Shown here piece by piece: positions 30,206-39,969 of a stretch of 41,318 nucleotides of DNA. The notes below the pieces were generated by a model. That model was not told the origin of the DNA and ran no database searches. It was given only the letters and a program-made list of their open reading frames with translations. The position numbers and the translations under genes are program-made. The DNA comes from Oscillospiraceae bacterium (GTDB lineage Bacteria; Bacillota; Clostridia; Oscillospirales; CAG-272): assembly GCA_015064355.1 (NCBI GenBank), contig SVSJ01000023.1, positions 1 to 41,318 of the forward strand, written 5' to 3'. The stretch's first letter is position 1, and every line of letters starts with the position of its first letter.

Positions 30206-31306
30206 ATGGATATGGCAAGCACCGGCTCAGGTGAGATTTTGCAGGTTGTGGGGCTCTCAAAATCATTCGGAGACACCAACGTTATCCGTGACCTTTCTTT
30301 CACGGTAAACCGCGGGGAATTTCTCACGGTTCTTGGTTCATCCGGTTGCGGTAAGACTACCCTCCTCCGCCTTATCTCCGGCCTTGAAGAAGCTGACGGA
30401 GGCAAAATAATCCTCGACGGCTGTGACGTTACCGAAAAGGAGCCTAATCTCCGTCCGGTCAACACGGTTTTCCAGAATTACGCCCTCTTCCCCCATCTTA
30501 ACGTTTTTGACAACATCGCCTATCCCCTGAAGATAAAAAAGCTCCCAAAGGACGAGATCAAAAACAGAGTTTTCGAGGCACTGGACCTTGTGCAAATGAG
30601 CGGATACGAAAGACGTTACCCCGCCTCACTTTCAGGCGGTCAGCGTCAGAGAATAGCCATCGCTCGCGCAGTCGTGTCTCACCCGGAGATCCTTCTCCTT
30701 GACGAGCCTCTCGGCGCTTTGGACCTGAATCTTCGTCGCGCAATGCAAACAGAGCTAAAAAATCTTCAGAAGCAGCTTGGGATCACCTTTATTTACATAA
30801 CACACGATCAGGAAGAAGCCCTGAACATGTCTGACAGAGTGGCTGTTATGAAGGATGGCCGGTTTATCCAGCTTGGCACACCGGAGGATATTTACGACAG
30901 ACCGGACTACGCATACGTTGCCAGATTTGTGGGAGAAGCAAACCTTCTTCCCGGGGTTTACGCCGGGGAAACTGACGGCGGCGCTTTGGTGAAATTCGGG
31001 GACGCCACCCTGAGAGTGCGTCAAGGTAAGATGCCTCACAACCTCTGCGACCTTGTTCACGTTGCCCTCCGCGGCGAGAAGATCACCGTTTCTGACAAGG
31101 CAACTGACGAGGGCTCTGTCTGCGGTACTGTAGAAGAGTTGAACTTTGCCGGCGGCGTTATGCGCCTGACTGTAAACTCTGACGGCGTGCGGATCACCGC
31201 CATGCGGTACGGTCTTGACACCAGCATCCGTGTTGGTGAGCAGGTATGGCTTACAGCACCTGACCTCTCCGGCATTATCTGCGGAAACGACGAGGACGGA
31301 AAATGA
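30206..31306 (+). CDS. potA: spermidine/putrescine ABC transporter ATP-binding protein
   Basis: Predicted 366-residue cytosolic ATPase. Walker A is LGSSGCGKTT near residues 43-52; the Q-loop is in NTVFQNYALFPHL; signature LSGGQRQR; Walker B LLLDEPLGALD; switch His in YITHDQEEALNMSDRV. A C-terminal TOBE-like region follows (about 235-366), as in PotA and other CUT1/POPT-type ATPases. It powers uptake of polyamines with PotB, PotC and PotD. GAGG lies eight bases before the ATG. First gene of a four-gene operon; its stop overlaps the potB start by four bases (ATGA). Confidence 0.95.
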   Translation: MDMASTGSGEILQVVGLSKSFGDTNVIRDLSFTVNRGEFLTVLGSSGCGKTTLLRLISGLEEADGGKIILDGCDVTEKEPNLRPVNTVFQNYALFPHLNVFDNIAYPLKIKKLPKDEIKNRVFEALDLVQMSGYERRYPASLSGGQRQRIAIARAVVSHPEILLLDEPLGALDLNLRRAMQTELKNLQKQLGITFIYITHDQEEALNMSDRVAVMKDGRFIQLGTPEDIYDRPDYAYVARFVGEANLLPGVYAGETDGGALVKFGDATLRVRQGKMPHNLCDLVHVALRGEKITVSDKATDEGSVCGTVEELNFAGGVMRLTVNSDGVRITAMRYGLDTSIRVGEQVWLTAPDLSGIICGNDEDGK

Positions 31307-32145
31307 GCAAGAAACGCAATATTGCTGCCACCCTCGGCACACTTCCAATGTACCTGTTCACGATAGTGTTTGTCCTTGGTCCCTTGTTCCTTATGCTGGC
31401 CCTGTCATTTTTTCAAGTTGACGGCTGGTCATACAAGGCCGTATTCACCCTCGAGAATTACATTTCAGCCTTCTCGGGCACCTATCTCCAAACTCTGACA
31501 ACGTCCTTGAAGCTTGCCCTTATTTCAACCGTATTCGTTATTCTTCTGGGCTATCCCTTCGGGCTTTGCACATCGTTTTTATCCCCGCGGATGCAAAAAT
31601 TCATTATGACCTCCCAGATGATCCCTTACTGGGTCAACTCCCTCCTACGTCTCTACGGCTGGATCATAATTTTCCGCGCCAACGGGCTTCTTGACAAGAT
31701 CCTTATGGGGCTTCGCATAACAGATGAACCCCTGAAGCTCCTTTACACATACCCCGCTGTTGTGGTTGGTATGATATACGTGCTGATACCATTTATGTTT
31801 GCCTCGGTTTATCAGGTGGCGGGAAGGCTGGACTACTCCCTCATCGAGGCGGCGCGAGATCTTGGCGCATCACGGACAAAGGCATTTTTGTCTGTCACCC
31901 TGCCCCTTACTCTCCCCGGACTGAAAACCGGTATAGTTCACACGTTCATCCCCTCTATGGGACTCTTCTTTATTGCAGATATTCTCGGCGGAAACAAGAT
32001 CGTTCTCACGGGTAGTTTAATTAACGATCTTCTCACAAAGGCGCACAATCAGCCCCTTGCCGCCGCTCTCGCAACAATACTTATGGCGCTGACAGGTGCG
32101 ATTTGTATTCTCTTACTGAGGAAGCCTGAGCATGAAAGACAATAA
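31303..32145 (+). CDS. potB: spermidine/putrescine ABC transporter permease PotB
   Basis: Predicted 280-residue inner-membrane permease with six hydrophobic helices. The ATPase-coupling EAA loop is LIEAARDLGASRTKAFLSVTLPLTLPG (about residues 184-210). YWVNSLLRLYGWIIIF and FIPSMGLFFIADILGG are typical PotB/PotH segments. It starts inside the end of potA and its 3' end overlaps potC by 14 bases, so all three are translated together. Confidence 0.95.
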   Translation: MSKKRNIAATLGTLPMYLFTIVFVLGPLFLMLALSFFQVDGWSYKAVFTLENYISAFSGTYLQTLTTSLKLALISTVFVILLGYPFGLCTSFLSPRMQKFIMTSQMIPYWVNSLLRLYGWIIIFRANGLLDKILMGLRITDEPLKLLYTYPAVVVGMIYVLIPFMFASVYQVAGRLDYSLIEAARDLGASRTKAFLSVTLPLTLPGLKTGIVHTFIPSMGLFFIADILGGNKIVLTGSLINDLLTKAHNQPLAAALATILMALTGAICILLLRKPEHERQ

Positions 32146-32941
32146 ACTACACATAATAAGAAAAAAGCGCGGCTTCTTTAAGGTGATCTACCCTATCCTT
32201 ATGACCGTCCTTACCTATCTGCCCATTCTCATGGTGGTGATCTATTCCTTCAACGGAAGCAGGATCTCCTCTGTCTGGAGCGGATTTTCTCTGAAGTGGT
32301 ACTCCCAGTTATTCAGAGACGATGCAATTTTCGAGGCTTTGGGCAACTCCCTGATCCTGGCTCTGGCCTCATCCCTTATCGCGGCAGTTATCGCAACCTC
32401 AGCCGCATTATTCATCGGAAGAGCGAAGCTTCCATTCAAGTGGGCTGTGGAAAAAATGTCTCTCGCCCCCCTCATTATCCCGGAGATAATTCTGGGTATG
32501 GTATTTCTCGCGTTTTTCTCCTTGCTGGGTCTCCCATTTGGAATGATATCACTGATCATCGCACACACCGCGTTCTGTATCCCTTACGTTTACAATCAGG
32601 TAAAGGCGCGACTTGAGGTAATGGACAACACGGCGGTTGAAGCGGCGCGGGATCTTGGTGCGTCCCCAATGAAGGCATTTCTCACCGTGACCCTGCCAAT
32701 GCTTATGCCGGCTATTGTGTCGGGTATGTTTCTCTCTTTCGCCATGAGCTTTGACGATGTGATCATCTCGATTTTCGTAACAGGCGTGGACGTAAACACC
32801 CTGCCGATCATTGTGTACACATCTCTCAAAACCGGCGTAACCCCCAAGATCAACGCGATCTGCACCCTTATGCTCGGCGTGACCGTTATCTGCTACGTGA
32901 TCGCGGGAATAATCGGGAGAAAGACAAAAGACAAGAAATAA
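32132..32941 (+). CDS. potC: spermidine/putrescine ABC transporter permease PotC
   Basis: Predicted 269-residue inner-membrane permease with six helices. The EAA loop VEAARDLGASPMKAFLTVTLPML (about 169-191) contacts PotA. The N-terminal YLPILMVVIYSFNGSR and FAMSFDDVIISIFVTG are hallmark PotC/PotI segments. AGGAAG precedes the ATG inside potB. Partner of PotB in the heterodimeric channel. Confidence 0.95.
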   Translation: MKDNKLHIIRKKRGFFKVIYPILMTVLTYLPILMVVIYSFNGSRISSVWSGFSLKWYSQLFRDDAIFEALGNSLILALASSLIAAVIATSAALFIGRAKLPFKWAVEKMSLAPLIIPEIILGMVFLAFFSLLGLPFGMISLIIAHTAFCIPYVYNQVKARLEVMDNTAVEAARDLGASPMKAFLTVTLPMLMPAIVSGMFLSFAMSFDDVIISIFVTGVDVNTLPIIVYTSLKTGVTPKINAICTLMLGVTVICYVIAGIIGRKTKDKK

Positions 32942-32973
32942 TATATAAAATTAACATAAATAGGAGAATTATT

Positions 32974-34041
32974 ATGAAAAAGCAACATTTCAAGAGAATT
33001 CTTGCACTGGTTCTTACCGCCCTGCTCCTTTCCTCCGCGCTGATTCTTACAGGCTGCGGTGAAAAAGGTGACAGAACCCTCAATCTTTTCACTTGGGCGG
33101 GAATGTTCCCCGACGAGCTTCTCCGCGACTTTGAAAAGGAAACCGGCATCACCGTAAACTACATCAGCTTTGACACCGACGAAACAATGCTCCAGAAGCT
33201 CCAGGTAGCAGAGGGCGGCGACTATGACCTGATCATCGCTGACGACTACATCATTGAAGTTGCAATCAAGGAAGGTCTTGTTCAGAAGCTTAACAAGAAA
33301 AAGCTCCCCTCCATAGACAACGTTAACCCCCTTTATCAGGGTCAGTTCTACGATCCCACCGACGAATACACCGTACCTTTTGGCGCGGGCGTTCAGACTA
33401 TCGTTTACAACCCCGCAAAGGTTGACATTGACATTACCGGCTACGCTGACCTGTGGGATCCCGCTCTCAAGGGCAAACTGGGTATCATATCCAACTACCG
33501 TGTTATCAACGGTATGGCGCTGAAGACCTTTGGCTACAGCTACAACACAACCGATATTTACGAGATCAACCGGGCAGGCGCACGCCTCACAGAGCTTGCA
33601 CCCAACATCCGCCTTATCAAGGATGACAACATCCAGGACGACCTTCTCTCCGGCGAGATCGACGCAGCAATTATGTATACCTCCCAGGTAACTCTGGCAA
33701 AAATGACAGACCCATCTCTGGAGATCGTATTCCCCAAAGAAGGAATTGGCTTTGGTATTATGGGAATGTTCGTGCCTGTTAACGCTCCCGACAGCAGCGC
33801 AGCTCACGAGTTTATCGAGTACGTTCTTGATCCGGAGCGCGGTGCTACCTGCTTCGAGTGGCTCGGCTACTACTGCACATTCGCCGCATCTGAAGAGCAT
33901 ATCTCCGAAGATTTCCGTTCATTCCTCACTCTTCCCGATGAATTTAACAAGGAAGACATGGAAATGATCCAGAACGTAACCGCAGAGGCAGAGCAGGCTC
34001 ACCTGACAAACTGGACAATGTTCAGAAGCAAATGCAAATAA
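32974..34041 (+). CDS. potD: spermidine/putrescine-binding lipoprotein PotD
   Basis: Predicted 355-residue extracellular binding lipoprotein. The signal peptide has a lipobox LTGC, with lipidated Cys near residue 28. The mature part has LNLFTWAGMFPDELLRDFEKETGI, YDLIIADDYIIE, YTVPFGAGVQTIVYNPAKV, NYRVINGMALKTFGYSYNT and IDAAIMYTSQVTLAKM, the standard PotD fold with acidic and aromatic polyamine-binding residues. AGGAG lies eight bases before the ATG. A strong terminator follows. Relative affinity for putrescine and spermidine cannot be told. Confidence 0.95.
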   Translation: MKKQHFKRILALVLTALLLSSALILTGCGEKGDRTLNLFTWAGMFPDELLRDFEKETGITVNYISFDTDETMLQKLQVAEGGDYDLIIADDYIIEVAIKEGLVQKLNKKKLPSIDNVNPLYQGQFYDPTDEYTVPFGAGVQTIVYNPAKVDIDITGYADLWDPALKGKLGIISNYRVINGMALKTFGYSYNTTDIYEINRAGARLTELAPNIRLIKDDNIQDDLLSGEIDAAIMYTSQVTLAKMTDPSLEIVFPKEGIGFGIMGMFVPVNAPDSSAAHEFIEYVLDPERGATCFEWLGYYCTFAASEEHISEDFRSFLTLPDEFNKEDMEMIQNVTAEAEQAHLTNWTMFRSKCK

Positions 34042-34050
34042 AAAAGCAAA

Positions 34051-34076
34051 AAGAGACTCTTTGGAGTCTCTTTTTT
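34051..34076 (+). terminator. terminator after potABCD
   Basis: AAGAGACTC-TTTG-GAGTCTCTT followed by Ts. Confidence 0.92.
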
Positions 34077-34092
34077 AAGTAATCAATTTACC

Positions 34093-34120
34093 GTAGGGGA
34101 CGGCGTCCTCGACGTCCCGC
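34093..34120 (+). repeat. dispersed palindromic repeat, copy 7
   Basis: Same core as copy 1 (GTAGGGGACGGCGTCC), followed by a GTTTAAACC flank as after copy 6. Confidence 0.85.
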
Positions 34121-34174
34121 AACGTGCAGTTTAAACCTAACGTCATCTCGCACCGTATCTTTTATTTATTATCT

Positions 34175-34195
34175 AAAAAAAGACCCCGAAGGGCC
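34175..34195 (-). terminator. terminator after the GH106-like gene
   Basis: Minus strand GGCCC-TTCG-GGGTC followed by TTTTTTT. Confidence 0.9.
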
Positions 34196-34208
34196 TTTTT
34201 TTCGTTGC

Positions 34209-37136
34209 TTATCTGATAAGTCCAAACTTGACGAATGAATAGCGTTTTTTGTAGACGGGGCATTCTCTGCCGTTCCACTCATTCTCAAAGGTCCACATCT
34301 GGCGGCCTACAAGCTCAAGCTCGTCATCAATATAGTGGTGGGGACCCATTGTGTTTCGCATAGCGCAGGTCAGGCGAACATTGATCTTGTTCTCCCCTGC
34401 CTTGAGGAATGCACCGAGGTCGATCTCCTTGTTCCACATAACCTTAATCGGCTGGCCGCCGTTTACGCTAACCTGAGCTGTGGCGTATCTGCCGTCCAGC
34501 TTCAGCACCGTAGCACATCCCGGCGCGTAATCGTAGTCAAATTCAAGCTCCATTGTTCCGCCGAAGAAGGGGAAACCGCAGGTTACGGTATCATTTGCTG
34601 AAACGGTGTCGGGAACCCGGGTCATTGTAAATCCACCGTCGAACAGGGTGGTTTCTGCATCTCCCGCACCCGTGTCACCGTCAAGGCGGAGACCAAAATC
34701 ACCAACCAAATACATTGATTCGATCTCTGTGTCGAAAACAATGCAGTTGCGGAGAGCCTCGGACACGCCGCCGTAGAGAACGTAGTAAACGTAGTCGCTC
34801 TGGTGATGGTTCACTTCCACGATGATCTCATTGTCCCCGGTCTTCACCAGCTTTGCAATATCGAATGTGGTAAAGGAGCGGTCAAACCACCAGCCGCCGT
34901 CGGTCACAACTTCCGTGCCGTTGACTGTGATCCGCTGATACATGGGTTCAGCCACCAGCTTAAGTGTTTCGGGCAGGTACTCTGCCTTGAAGTTAAACTT
35001 CAGGTACACAACCCCGTCGTATCTCTGGCGAAGGAGCATATCGCGGACACCCATTATGTAAAGGGGCTCATCGTAATTCACGCCGTCATAAGACAGAGCA
35101 GGCATATCAAGGGTCATAATATTGTCAGGCTTTTTCGCCAGGCGCACGGTGCCTGGAACAGGGATAAACTCTGCAACCTTCTCGGGTACGGGTGCGGTCT
35201 CGCCTGCAGTGCAATCGCACTCCACAAGCACATGGGATTCGCCGTCCGCAAAGGAGAGGTACACGTCGGTGCAGTTTTCACTCTTAATCTGCGCCACAGG
35301 CTTTACTGTAAGAGTATGTACGTCAAGCTCTGCCCAGTTTCCACAGGAGAGGCTCACTTTCACAGGACAATGGTCGCCCTTGCCGGTAGAGGTAAGGTAA
35401 ACGATCCGTCCTTCCTCGGTATGGCGGGTCATTTTGCGCAGACCCGGGATGTTCTTACCGTTTTCAGAAATAACAGCGTCGCGGTATGCGAAAATATCAT
35501 CCTGCGTTACGGTGGAGCGGAGGAAGTCGAGCTTATCTCCACGGTCCTCGCCGTCCACGTAAGGAGGAAGCCCATCGTAGAGCCACACCTTGCCGCCGTT
35601 TTCTGTAAACTGACGGAGGAGATTTATGGTATTTGTGTCAAGCGAATAAGTAAAGGGCACGATCACCGCCTCATATTCGCAAAGGCCAACCTTGATACGG
35701 TCGCCGGAAACCGTTGCCATTCTTTCCATCATCCACTCGTCGCCGTAGTGATAGGGTATCTGATTGTCGCCCAGGAGCCGGGACATTTCAAAAAGCTTTG
35801 CCTCAATCTCGTCAAGGGAGTCGGTATCCTTGCGGTACTTGCAGAACGCACCGTGAGAGGGGTGGATCACAAGAATGGGAGCGTATTCAAGGCCGCGGGA
35901 AAGGACAGCTCCAAGATTTGTGAAATAATCGTTGAACTCTCGCATATCATCTGACCAAGGATTGTGATCGGAGTAGTGAAGGGGATAGTCTGTCTTTCTC
36001 TGTCCTCGCTCGGAGTAGGGGTACAGATGCTGGCACATCATATTGATGCCGGATGCGTACTGAACCTCCGCCACTTTTTTCAGCTCAGTGGGGGAAACAG
36101 CCCAGCCGCAGCAGGCGAACATTTCAGAAATGGCTTTCTTCTTGCCAAGTTGTGCGCAAGCGGATCCGAGCTGCTTGAATGAAAGATCGTCAAGCACCTG
36201 GCGTCCAAGATAGTCAACTCCGGGAATTGTCTCGTATTCGTAGAAAGGCATAACGCTGCCTGTGCACATCATCTGGTAGTTGAGGGTTGTTTCTTCAACT
36301 GCGTGGCCCGTGAGTCCTACGCCGTTTTCCACGCACCAATCGTAGAGCTTTTTAATGAAGTTGTTTATAAACAGCTTGTGGATCAGATAGTAGTAATCAA
36401 AGCGGAACTTGTCAGCCCCCTCGAAATTGAAGAAAATCGCCGGGAGCTTGTCAAAAATCGAGTAGCCGTAAGCTGCCTCAAACTGCTCGGGGAGGGTGTT
36501 TGAGTAGGGATTACCCCAACGGTAGTACTGTGGCTCGTCGGTGAAGAACCCGGGCATGGGCTTTCCCTCGCCAAACTTGTCGGCAGGGATCCTGCGCTTG
36601 TATTCCTCGTGAGTTGCGGCGATGAACTGATCGGCGATATCGGGATTCAGGGTGTCAACGTAGCTCTCGTCGTATCTCTTATAGAGGATCAGATATTCTT
36701 CCGCGCCGCAGTCGGAGGTAACACGGGTAAATGATCCATCGGCGTTCTTTATGTAAACGGAGATAATATCATCATCAATTGCGGGGAACGCGCCAAAGCG
36801 ATACTCAATAGCAAGGGCGTGGTTCTTCTTATCCTTAAGAAGAACCCCTCCTGCAAAGCCGCTGGGCCAGCCGTTTTCGTCGTATGCCCAGGCCTCCATA
36901 CCCAGCTTTTCAGCCTCATCCATGCAGGCGCGGACGCAATAGAACCACTCATCAGACATATATTCTGTGAGAAGTCCTCCGCGGGCGTGCATAAAAAATC
37001 CCTTCATTCCAAGAGACTTCATATCTCTGATCTGGCGGCGAAGCTCTTCTTCCTCAAGCTTGTCGTTCCAGCTCCAGAACGGGATACTCGCGTACTCGGG
37101 GGCAACCTCTCTGATTTCGTCAATTATTTTTCTCAT
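34209..37136 (-). CDS. GH106-like glycoside hydrolase (alpha-L-rhamnosidase-type)
   Basis: Predicted 975-residue protein. The N-terminal third has the GH106-like TIM-barrel signature: PFWSWNDKLEEEELRRQI, MKGFFMHARGGLLTEYMS, WAYDENGWPSGFAGG, FFTDEPQYY, AISEMFACCGW and HLYPYSERGQR. Glu in TDEP and SEMF are candidate catalytic residues. The C-terminal half is beta-rich, with an accessory sugar-binding-like sandwich (YQRITVNGTEVVTDGGWWFD and similar). Known GH106 enzymes remove L-rhamnose from rhamnogalacturonans. No signal peptide is evident with this start, so it may act on imported oligosaccharides. ATG at 37136 has GAGGT five bases upstream; an upstream in-frame extension to 37325 would cross the promoter. 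The KDG operon at 26-29 kb fits a pectin diet, but the two are not adjacent. Confidence 0.82.
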   Translation of the reverse strand: MRKIIDEIREVAPEYASIPFWSWNDKLEEEELRRQIRDMKSLGMKGFFMHARGGLLTEYMSDEWFYCVRACMDEAEKLGMEAWAYDENGWPSGFAGGVLLKDKKNHALAIEYRFGAFPAIDDDIISVYIKNADGSFTRVTSDCGAEEYLILYKRYDESYVDTLNPDIADQFIAATHEEYKRRIPADKFGEGKPMPGFFTDEPQYYRWGNPYSNTLPEQFEAAYGYSIFDKLPAIFFNFEGADKFRFDYYYLIHKLFINNFIKKLYDWCVENGVGLTGHAVEETTLNYQMMCTGSVMPFYEYETIPGVDYLGRQVLDDLSFKQLGSACAQLGKKKAISEMFACCGWAVSPTELKKVAEVQYASGINMMCQHLYPYSERGQRKTDYPLHYSDHNPWSDDMREFNDYFTNLGAVLSRGLEYAPILVIHPSHGAFCKYRKDTDSLDEIEAKLFEMSRLLGDNQIPYHYGDEWMMERMATVSGDRIKVGLCEYEAVIVPFTYSLDTNTINLLRQFTENGGKVWLYDGLPPYVDGEDRGDKLDFLRSTVTQDDIFAYRDAVISENGKNIPGLRKMTRHTEEGRIVYLTSTGKGDHCPVKVSLSCGNWAELDVHTLTVKPVAQIKSENCTDVYLSFADGESHVLVECDCTAGETAPVPEKVAEFIPVPGTVRLAKKPDNIMTLDMPALSYDGVNYDEPLYIMGVRDMLLRQRYDGVVYLKFNFKAEYLPETLKLVAEPMYQRITVNGTEVVTDGGWWFDRSFTTFDIAKLVKTGDNEIIVEVNHHQSDYVYYVLYGGVSEALRNCIVFDTEIESMYLVGDFGLRLDGDTGAGDAETTLFDGGFTMTRVPDTVSANDTVTCGFPFFGGTMELEFDYDYAPGCATVLKLDGRYATAQVSVNGGQPIKVMWNKEIDLGAFLKAGENKINVRLTCAMRNTMGPHHYIDDELELVGRQMWTFENEWNGRECPVYKKRYSFVKFGLIR

Positions 37137-37164
37137 CTCGTACCTCGCGGTAGTATTTTTATTG

Positions 37165-37193
37165 ATTATATCACGGTTTTGCCTTTTTGAAAA
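37165..37193 (-). promoter_or_regulatory. promoter of the GH106-like gene
   Basis: Minus strand TTTTCA (37188-37193), 17-base spacer, TATAAT (37165-37170). The -35 is poor, which would fit an activator-dependent carbohydrate gene. Confidence 0.55.
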
Positions 37194-37244
37194 GGTGGGC
37201 GGCGTATTTTTTCGTTTTTTCTTCCATTGGGCCTTAAGGTATGG

Positions 37245-37250
37245 TATAAT
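37245..37250 (+). promoter_or_regulatory. -10 box of the vanZ-rnr-luxS gene group
   Basis: TATAAT within GGTATAATAAAG, 44 bases before the VanZ-like start. No good -35 hexamer at 16-18 bases (TTCCAT at best). Confidence 0.5.
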
Positions 37251-37294
37251 AAAGAAAGATAAAGGATAATCCATAAACGATATGGAGGTGCGAA

Positions 37295-37759
37295 ATGAAA
37301 GGCAAGGTCGGAAAAACAATAACATACATAGCTTTCGGAATATATGGACTGGCTATGTGTATCCTCCTTTTCGGACGTGTACCAATGGAGCGAGCAGCGA
37401 TAAATCTCGTTCCTATGAAAACGGTTATCAAATGCATTGATTTTCTTTTCTCGGACAGTTATATGGTTCGCCACGGTGTAATAAACCTTTTTGGAAATAT
37501 CGGTATGTTTATACCACTTGGATTCTTCCTCGCGACTATATGGAATCAGCTTCGCCTGTTCCCATGTCACATACTCACAACAGCGGTAATAATCATAGCT
37601 GTAGAGGTGGTACAACTTATCACTCTCACAGGCTCAGCGGACATTGACGATCTGATCTTAAACGTGTTGGGCTCAGCCGCCGGCTTTTGGGTTTATAAGG
37701 TATACGAAGCTATAAGAAATCGCATAATAAATAAAAAATCGGAGAAGCAAATTGGCTAA
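37295..37759 (+). CDS. VanZ-like membrane protein
   Basis: Predicted 154-residue membrane protein with four hydrophobic segments. VanZ-family motifs: AAINLVPMKTV, NLFGNIGMFIPLGFFLA and EVVQLITLTGSADIDDLILNVLGSAAGF. VanZ gives low-level teicoplanin resistance in enterococci by an unclear mechanism; most VanZ-like proteins in Clostridia have no proven role and there are no van resistance genes here. ATG has GGAGGTG six to seven bases upstream. Its last eight bases overlap the RNase R start, so the two are coupled. Confidence 0.87.
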   Translation: MKGKVGKTITYIAFGIYGLAMCILLFGRVPMERAAINLVPMKTVIKCIDFLFSDSYMVRHGVINLFGNIGMFIPLGFFLATIWNQLRLFPCHILTTAVIIIAVEVVQLITLTGSADIDDLILNVLGSAAGFWVYKVYEAIRNRIINKKSEKQIG

Positions 37760-39959
37760 ACACAGAACAAACAAAACAAAGCGAGAGAAGCAGATCTCCC
37801 GCTCAATGGGTAAATACAAATCGAAATCCTCGGACAGTCGCAGACGCTCATCTGCTGCAGAGAGATTTGCCAGATACGCAAGTGAGGCATACGAGCCTCG
37901 GGTAAGCAAAAGAGAACGGAAGAGATACGGGGATGACGTGTTCGTTACCGGTACGTTCTCCTACAGCGGCAAGGGATTCGGCTTCTGCGTTGTAGACGAA
38001 GAATACGGAATGGAAGATATCTTCATTTCCCCTCGCAAGACAATGGGGGCTATGACAGGAGACCGGGTGCGAGTCAAGGTTTACGAAAACTTCGACGGCA
38101 CAAAAAGCACCGAGGGCGAAGTGGTTTTCGCTGAATATTCATCTGACGCAATAATCGGTACCTTGTACGTGAAACGTGGCTACGCTTACGTTATCCCCGA
38201 CAGAGGTCGTTACGGCGTGGTGATCTACGTTCCCGAAAAGGATGTGGACGTCTCAGGAGCAGCCGACGGATACAAGGTCGAGGTTTGCCCCTCCGGCGAG
38301 CCTTACTTCACCAGAACCAGATCAATAACCGTGCGCGGGCCCAGAAATATGCCATACTTTGACACAATGGGCAGAATTACCCGAGTGTTCGGCAGTGCCC
38401 TTTCAAAGGATGCAAACTACGCGGCGATCCTTCATTCCGCAGGGATCCGTACCACTTTTCCCGAATCCACCCTCGCCCACGCAGACGCAGTCTCAAAAGA
38501 GCCTATCGTGCACGGCGACCGCGTGGATCTCCGCGACAAGCTGATATTCACTATCGACGGCGCAGGTGCAAAGGATTTGGACGACGCGATCTCCCTCGAG
38601 CTCCGCGACGGCAAGCGGATACTTGGAGTCCATATAGCGGACGTGTCACATTACGTGAGACAGAACACCCCCACGGAAGAGGAAGCGCGGCTCCGAGGCA
38701 CAAGCGTGTACTTTACCGACAAGGTAGTGCCAATGCTGCCGGAGGCCTTGTCAAACGACGCCTGCTCGTTGAACGCGGGAACGGACAAGTATGCCCTTTC
38801 TGCGGAGATCACCCTTGACGAAGACGGCAACCGCCTTGGAACGCGGATATTTAAATCCATTATTCGTTCATCTGTCCGCGGGGTGTATCACGAGGTCAAC
38901 GACCTGTTTGAGAACGGCGAGAAAAGCGAATTTTACGAAAAATATGAGGCGGCATATCCCACCCTCACGGAAATGCACCGCTTGTATCTGCAGCTCAAGG
39001 AGAAGTCCGCCATACGCGGCGTTCTTGAGCTTGAGGACAGCGAGGCGGTGATCCTTCTGAACGAGGCAGGCCAGCCTGTTGACATAGTACGTCGTGAGCG
39101 TGGGGACGGTGAGAAACTCATTGAACAGTTTATGCTCCAGGCGAACATGGGTGTTGCGGAGGTTCTGAAGAGCCTCGGTCTCCCGTGTCTGTACCGCACA
39201 CACGAAGAACCAAGCGAAGAAAAGATCAGCGCCTTTGCCAAGTTTGCCCACAACGTAGGTCTTGATACCCGCGAGATCACAAAGGCCTGGGGTGACACAG
39301 GCAAAGAAAGAGCCGAGGCACTTATGAGTGGCCTTGGAAATATTCTCAAGGAAGCTGACGGCCGCGGCATCGCCGGCATTATATCTGAAATGATGCTTCG
39401 TGCAATGATGAAAGCGAAATACCAGTCCGTATGCGCGCCTCACTTCGGTCTTGGAGTTGACACCTACTGTCACTTCACATCCCCTATTCGCCGCTATCCC
39501 GACTTGTTCGTCCACACGGTGATCACCACGGTGCTGGAGAAGACCGGCGCGGGAGTTCTTTCTGCCGAATCTGACAAGGAGGCGGCAAAGAGGGCGGTCA
39601 CTATTCTCGAAAAGGTGGCAGACGACCGTGGTATCTCCTCCTCCGACTGCGAGGTTCGGGCGCAAAACGCGGAGCGTGAGATCGTAGATATGTATATGAC
39701 TCTCTACATGTCCGAAAAGGTGGGAGAGACCTTCTCGGGTGCGGTCAGCGGAGTTATCAGAAGCGGCATTTTCGTGAGACTGGACAATTTGGTTGAGGGA
39801 TTCGTTCCTGTAGCGTCATTCCCCGGCGCGAAGATCAATGATGAGCTGATGACTATGCATCACGATGGCAAAACTTACACCCTCGGCACAAGAATTGACG
39901 TGGTCTTAGTCGATGCTGACGTGTCCACGGGGAAGATAACCTTTGGGAGAAAAATATAA
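37752..39959 (+). CDS. rnr: ribonuclease R (RNB family 3'-5' exoribonuclease)
   Basis: Predicted 735-residue exoribonuclease that degrades structured RNA processively. The first 60 residues are basic (KHRTNKTKREK, RRRSSAAERFARY) and replace the usual winged-helix region. Cold-shock OB domains follow (VTGTFSYSGKGFGFCVVDEE, EDIFISPRKTMGAMTGDRVRV). The RNB catalytic domain has the Asp cluster DGAGAKDLDDAISLE and HFTSPIRRYPDLFVHT; the C-terminal S1 domain is GETFSGAVSGVIRSGIFVRLDNLVEGFVPV. Length is slightly below the Bacillus enzyme because of the shortened N terminus. TTG start at 37752 with GGAG seven bases upstream, overlapping the VanZ-like gene by eight bases. Confidence 0.94.
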   Translation: MAKHRTNKTKREKQISRSMGKYKSKSSDSRRRSSAAERFARYASEAYEPRVSKRERKRYGDDVFVTGTFSYSGKGFGFCVVDEEYGMEDIFISPRKTMGAMTGDRVRVKVYENFDGTKSTEGEVVFAEYSSDAIIGTLYVKRGYAYVIPDRGRYGVVIYVPEKDVDVSGAADGYKVEVCPSGEPYFTRTRSITVRGPRNMPYFDTMGRITRVFGSALSKDANYAAILHSAGIRTTFPESTLAHADAVSKEPIVHGDRVDLRDKLIFTIDGAGAKDLDDAISLELRDGKRILGVHIADVSHYVRQNTPTEEEARLRGTSVYFTDKVVPMLPEALSNDACSLNAGTDKYALSAEITLDEDGNRLGTRIFKSIIRSSVRGVYHEVNDLFENGEKSEFYEKYEAAYPTLTEMHRLYLQLKEKSAIRGVLELEDSEAVILLNEAGQPVDIVRRERGDGEKLIEQFMLQANMGVAEVLKSLGLPCLYRTHEEPSEEKISAFAKFAHNVGLDTREITKAWGDTGKERAEALMSGLGNILKEADGRGIAGIISEMMLRAMMKAKYQSVCAPHFGLGVDTYCHFTSPIRRYPDLFVHTVITTVLEKTGAGVLSAESDKEAAKRAVTILEKVADDRGISSSDCEVRAQNAEREIVDMYMTLYMSEKVGETFSGAVSGVIRSGIFVRLDNLVEGFVPVASFPGAKINDELMTMHHDGKTYTLGTRIDVVLVDADVSTGKITFGRKI

Positions 39960-39969
39960 GGGGGCACCT

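Noticed and set aside
32893-33900. Open frame opposite potD
   Set aside because: Antisense shadow of a clear PotD with a lipobox and an operon position.
37295-37759. Glycopeptide resistance locus based on the VanZ-like protein
   Set aside because: No VanH, VanA/B, VanX, VanR or VanS genes are nearby; VanZ-like proteins are common in Clostridia without resistance.
38868-39665. Open frame opposite rnr
   Set aside because: Antisense shadow of the RNB catalytic domain.
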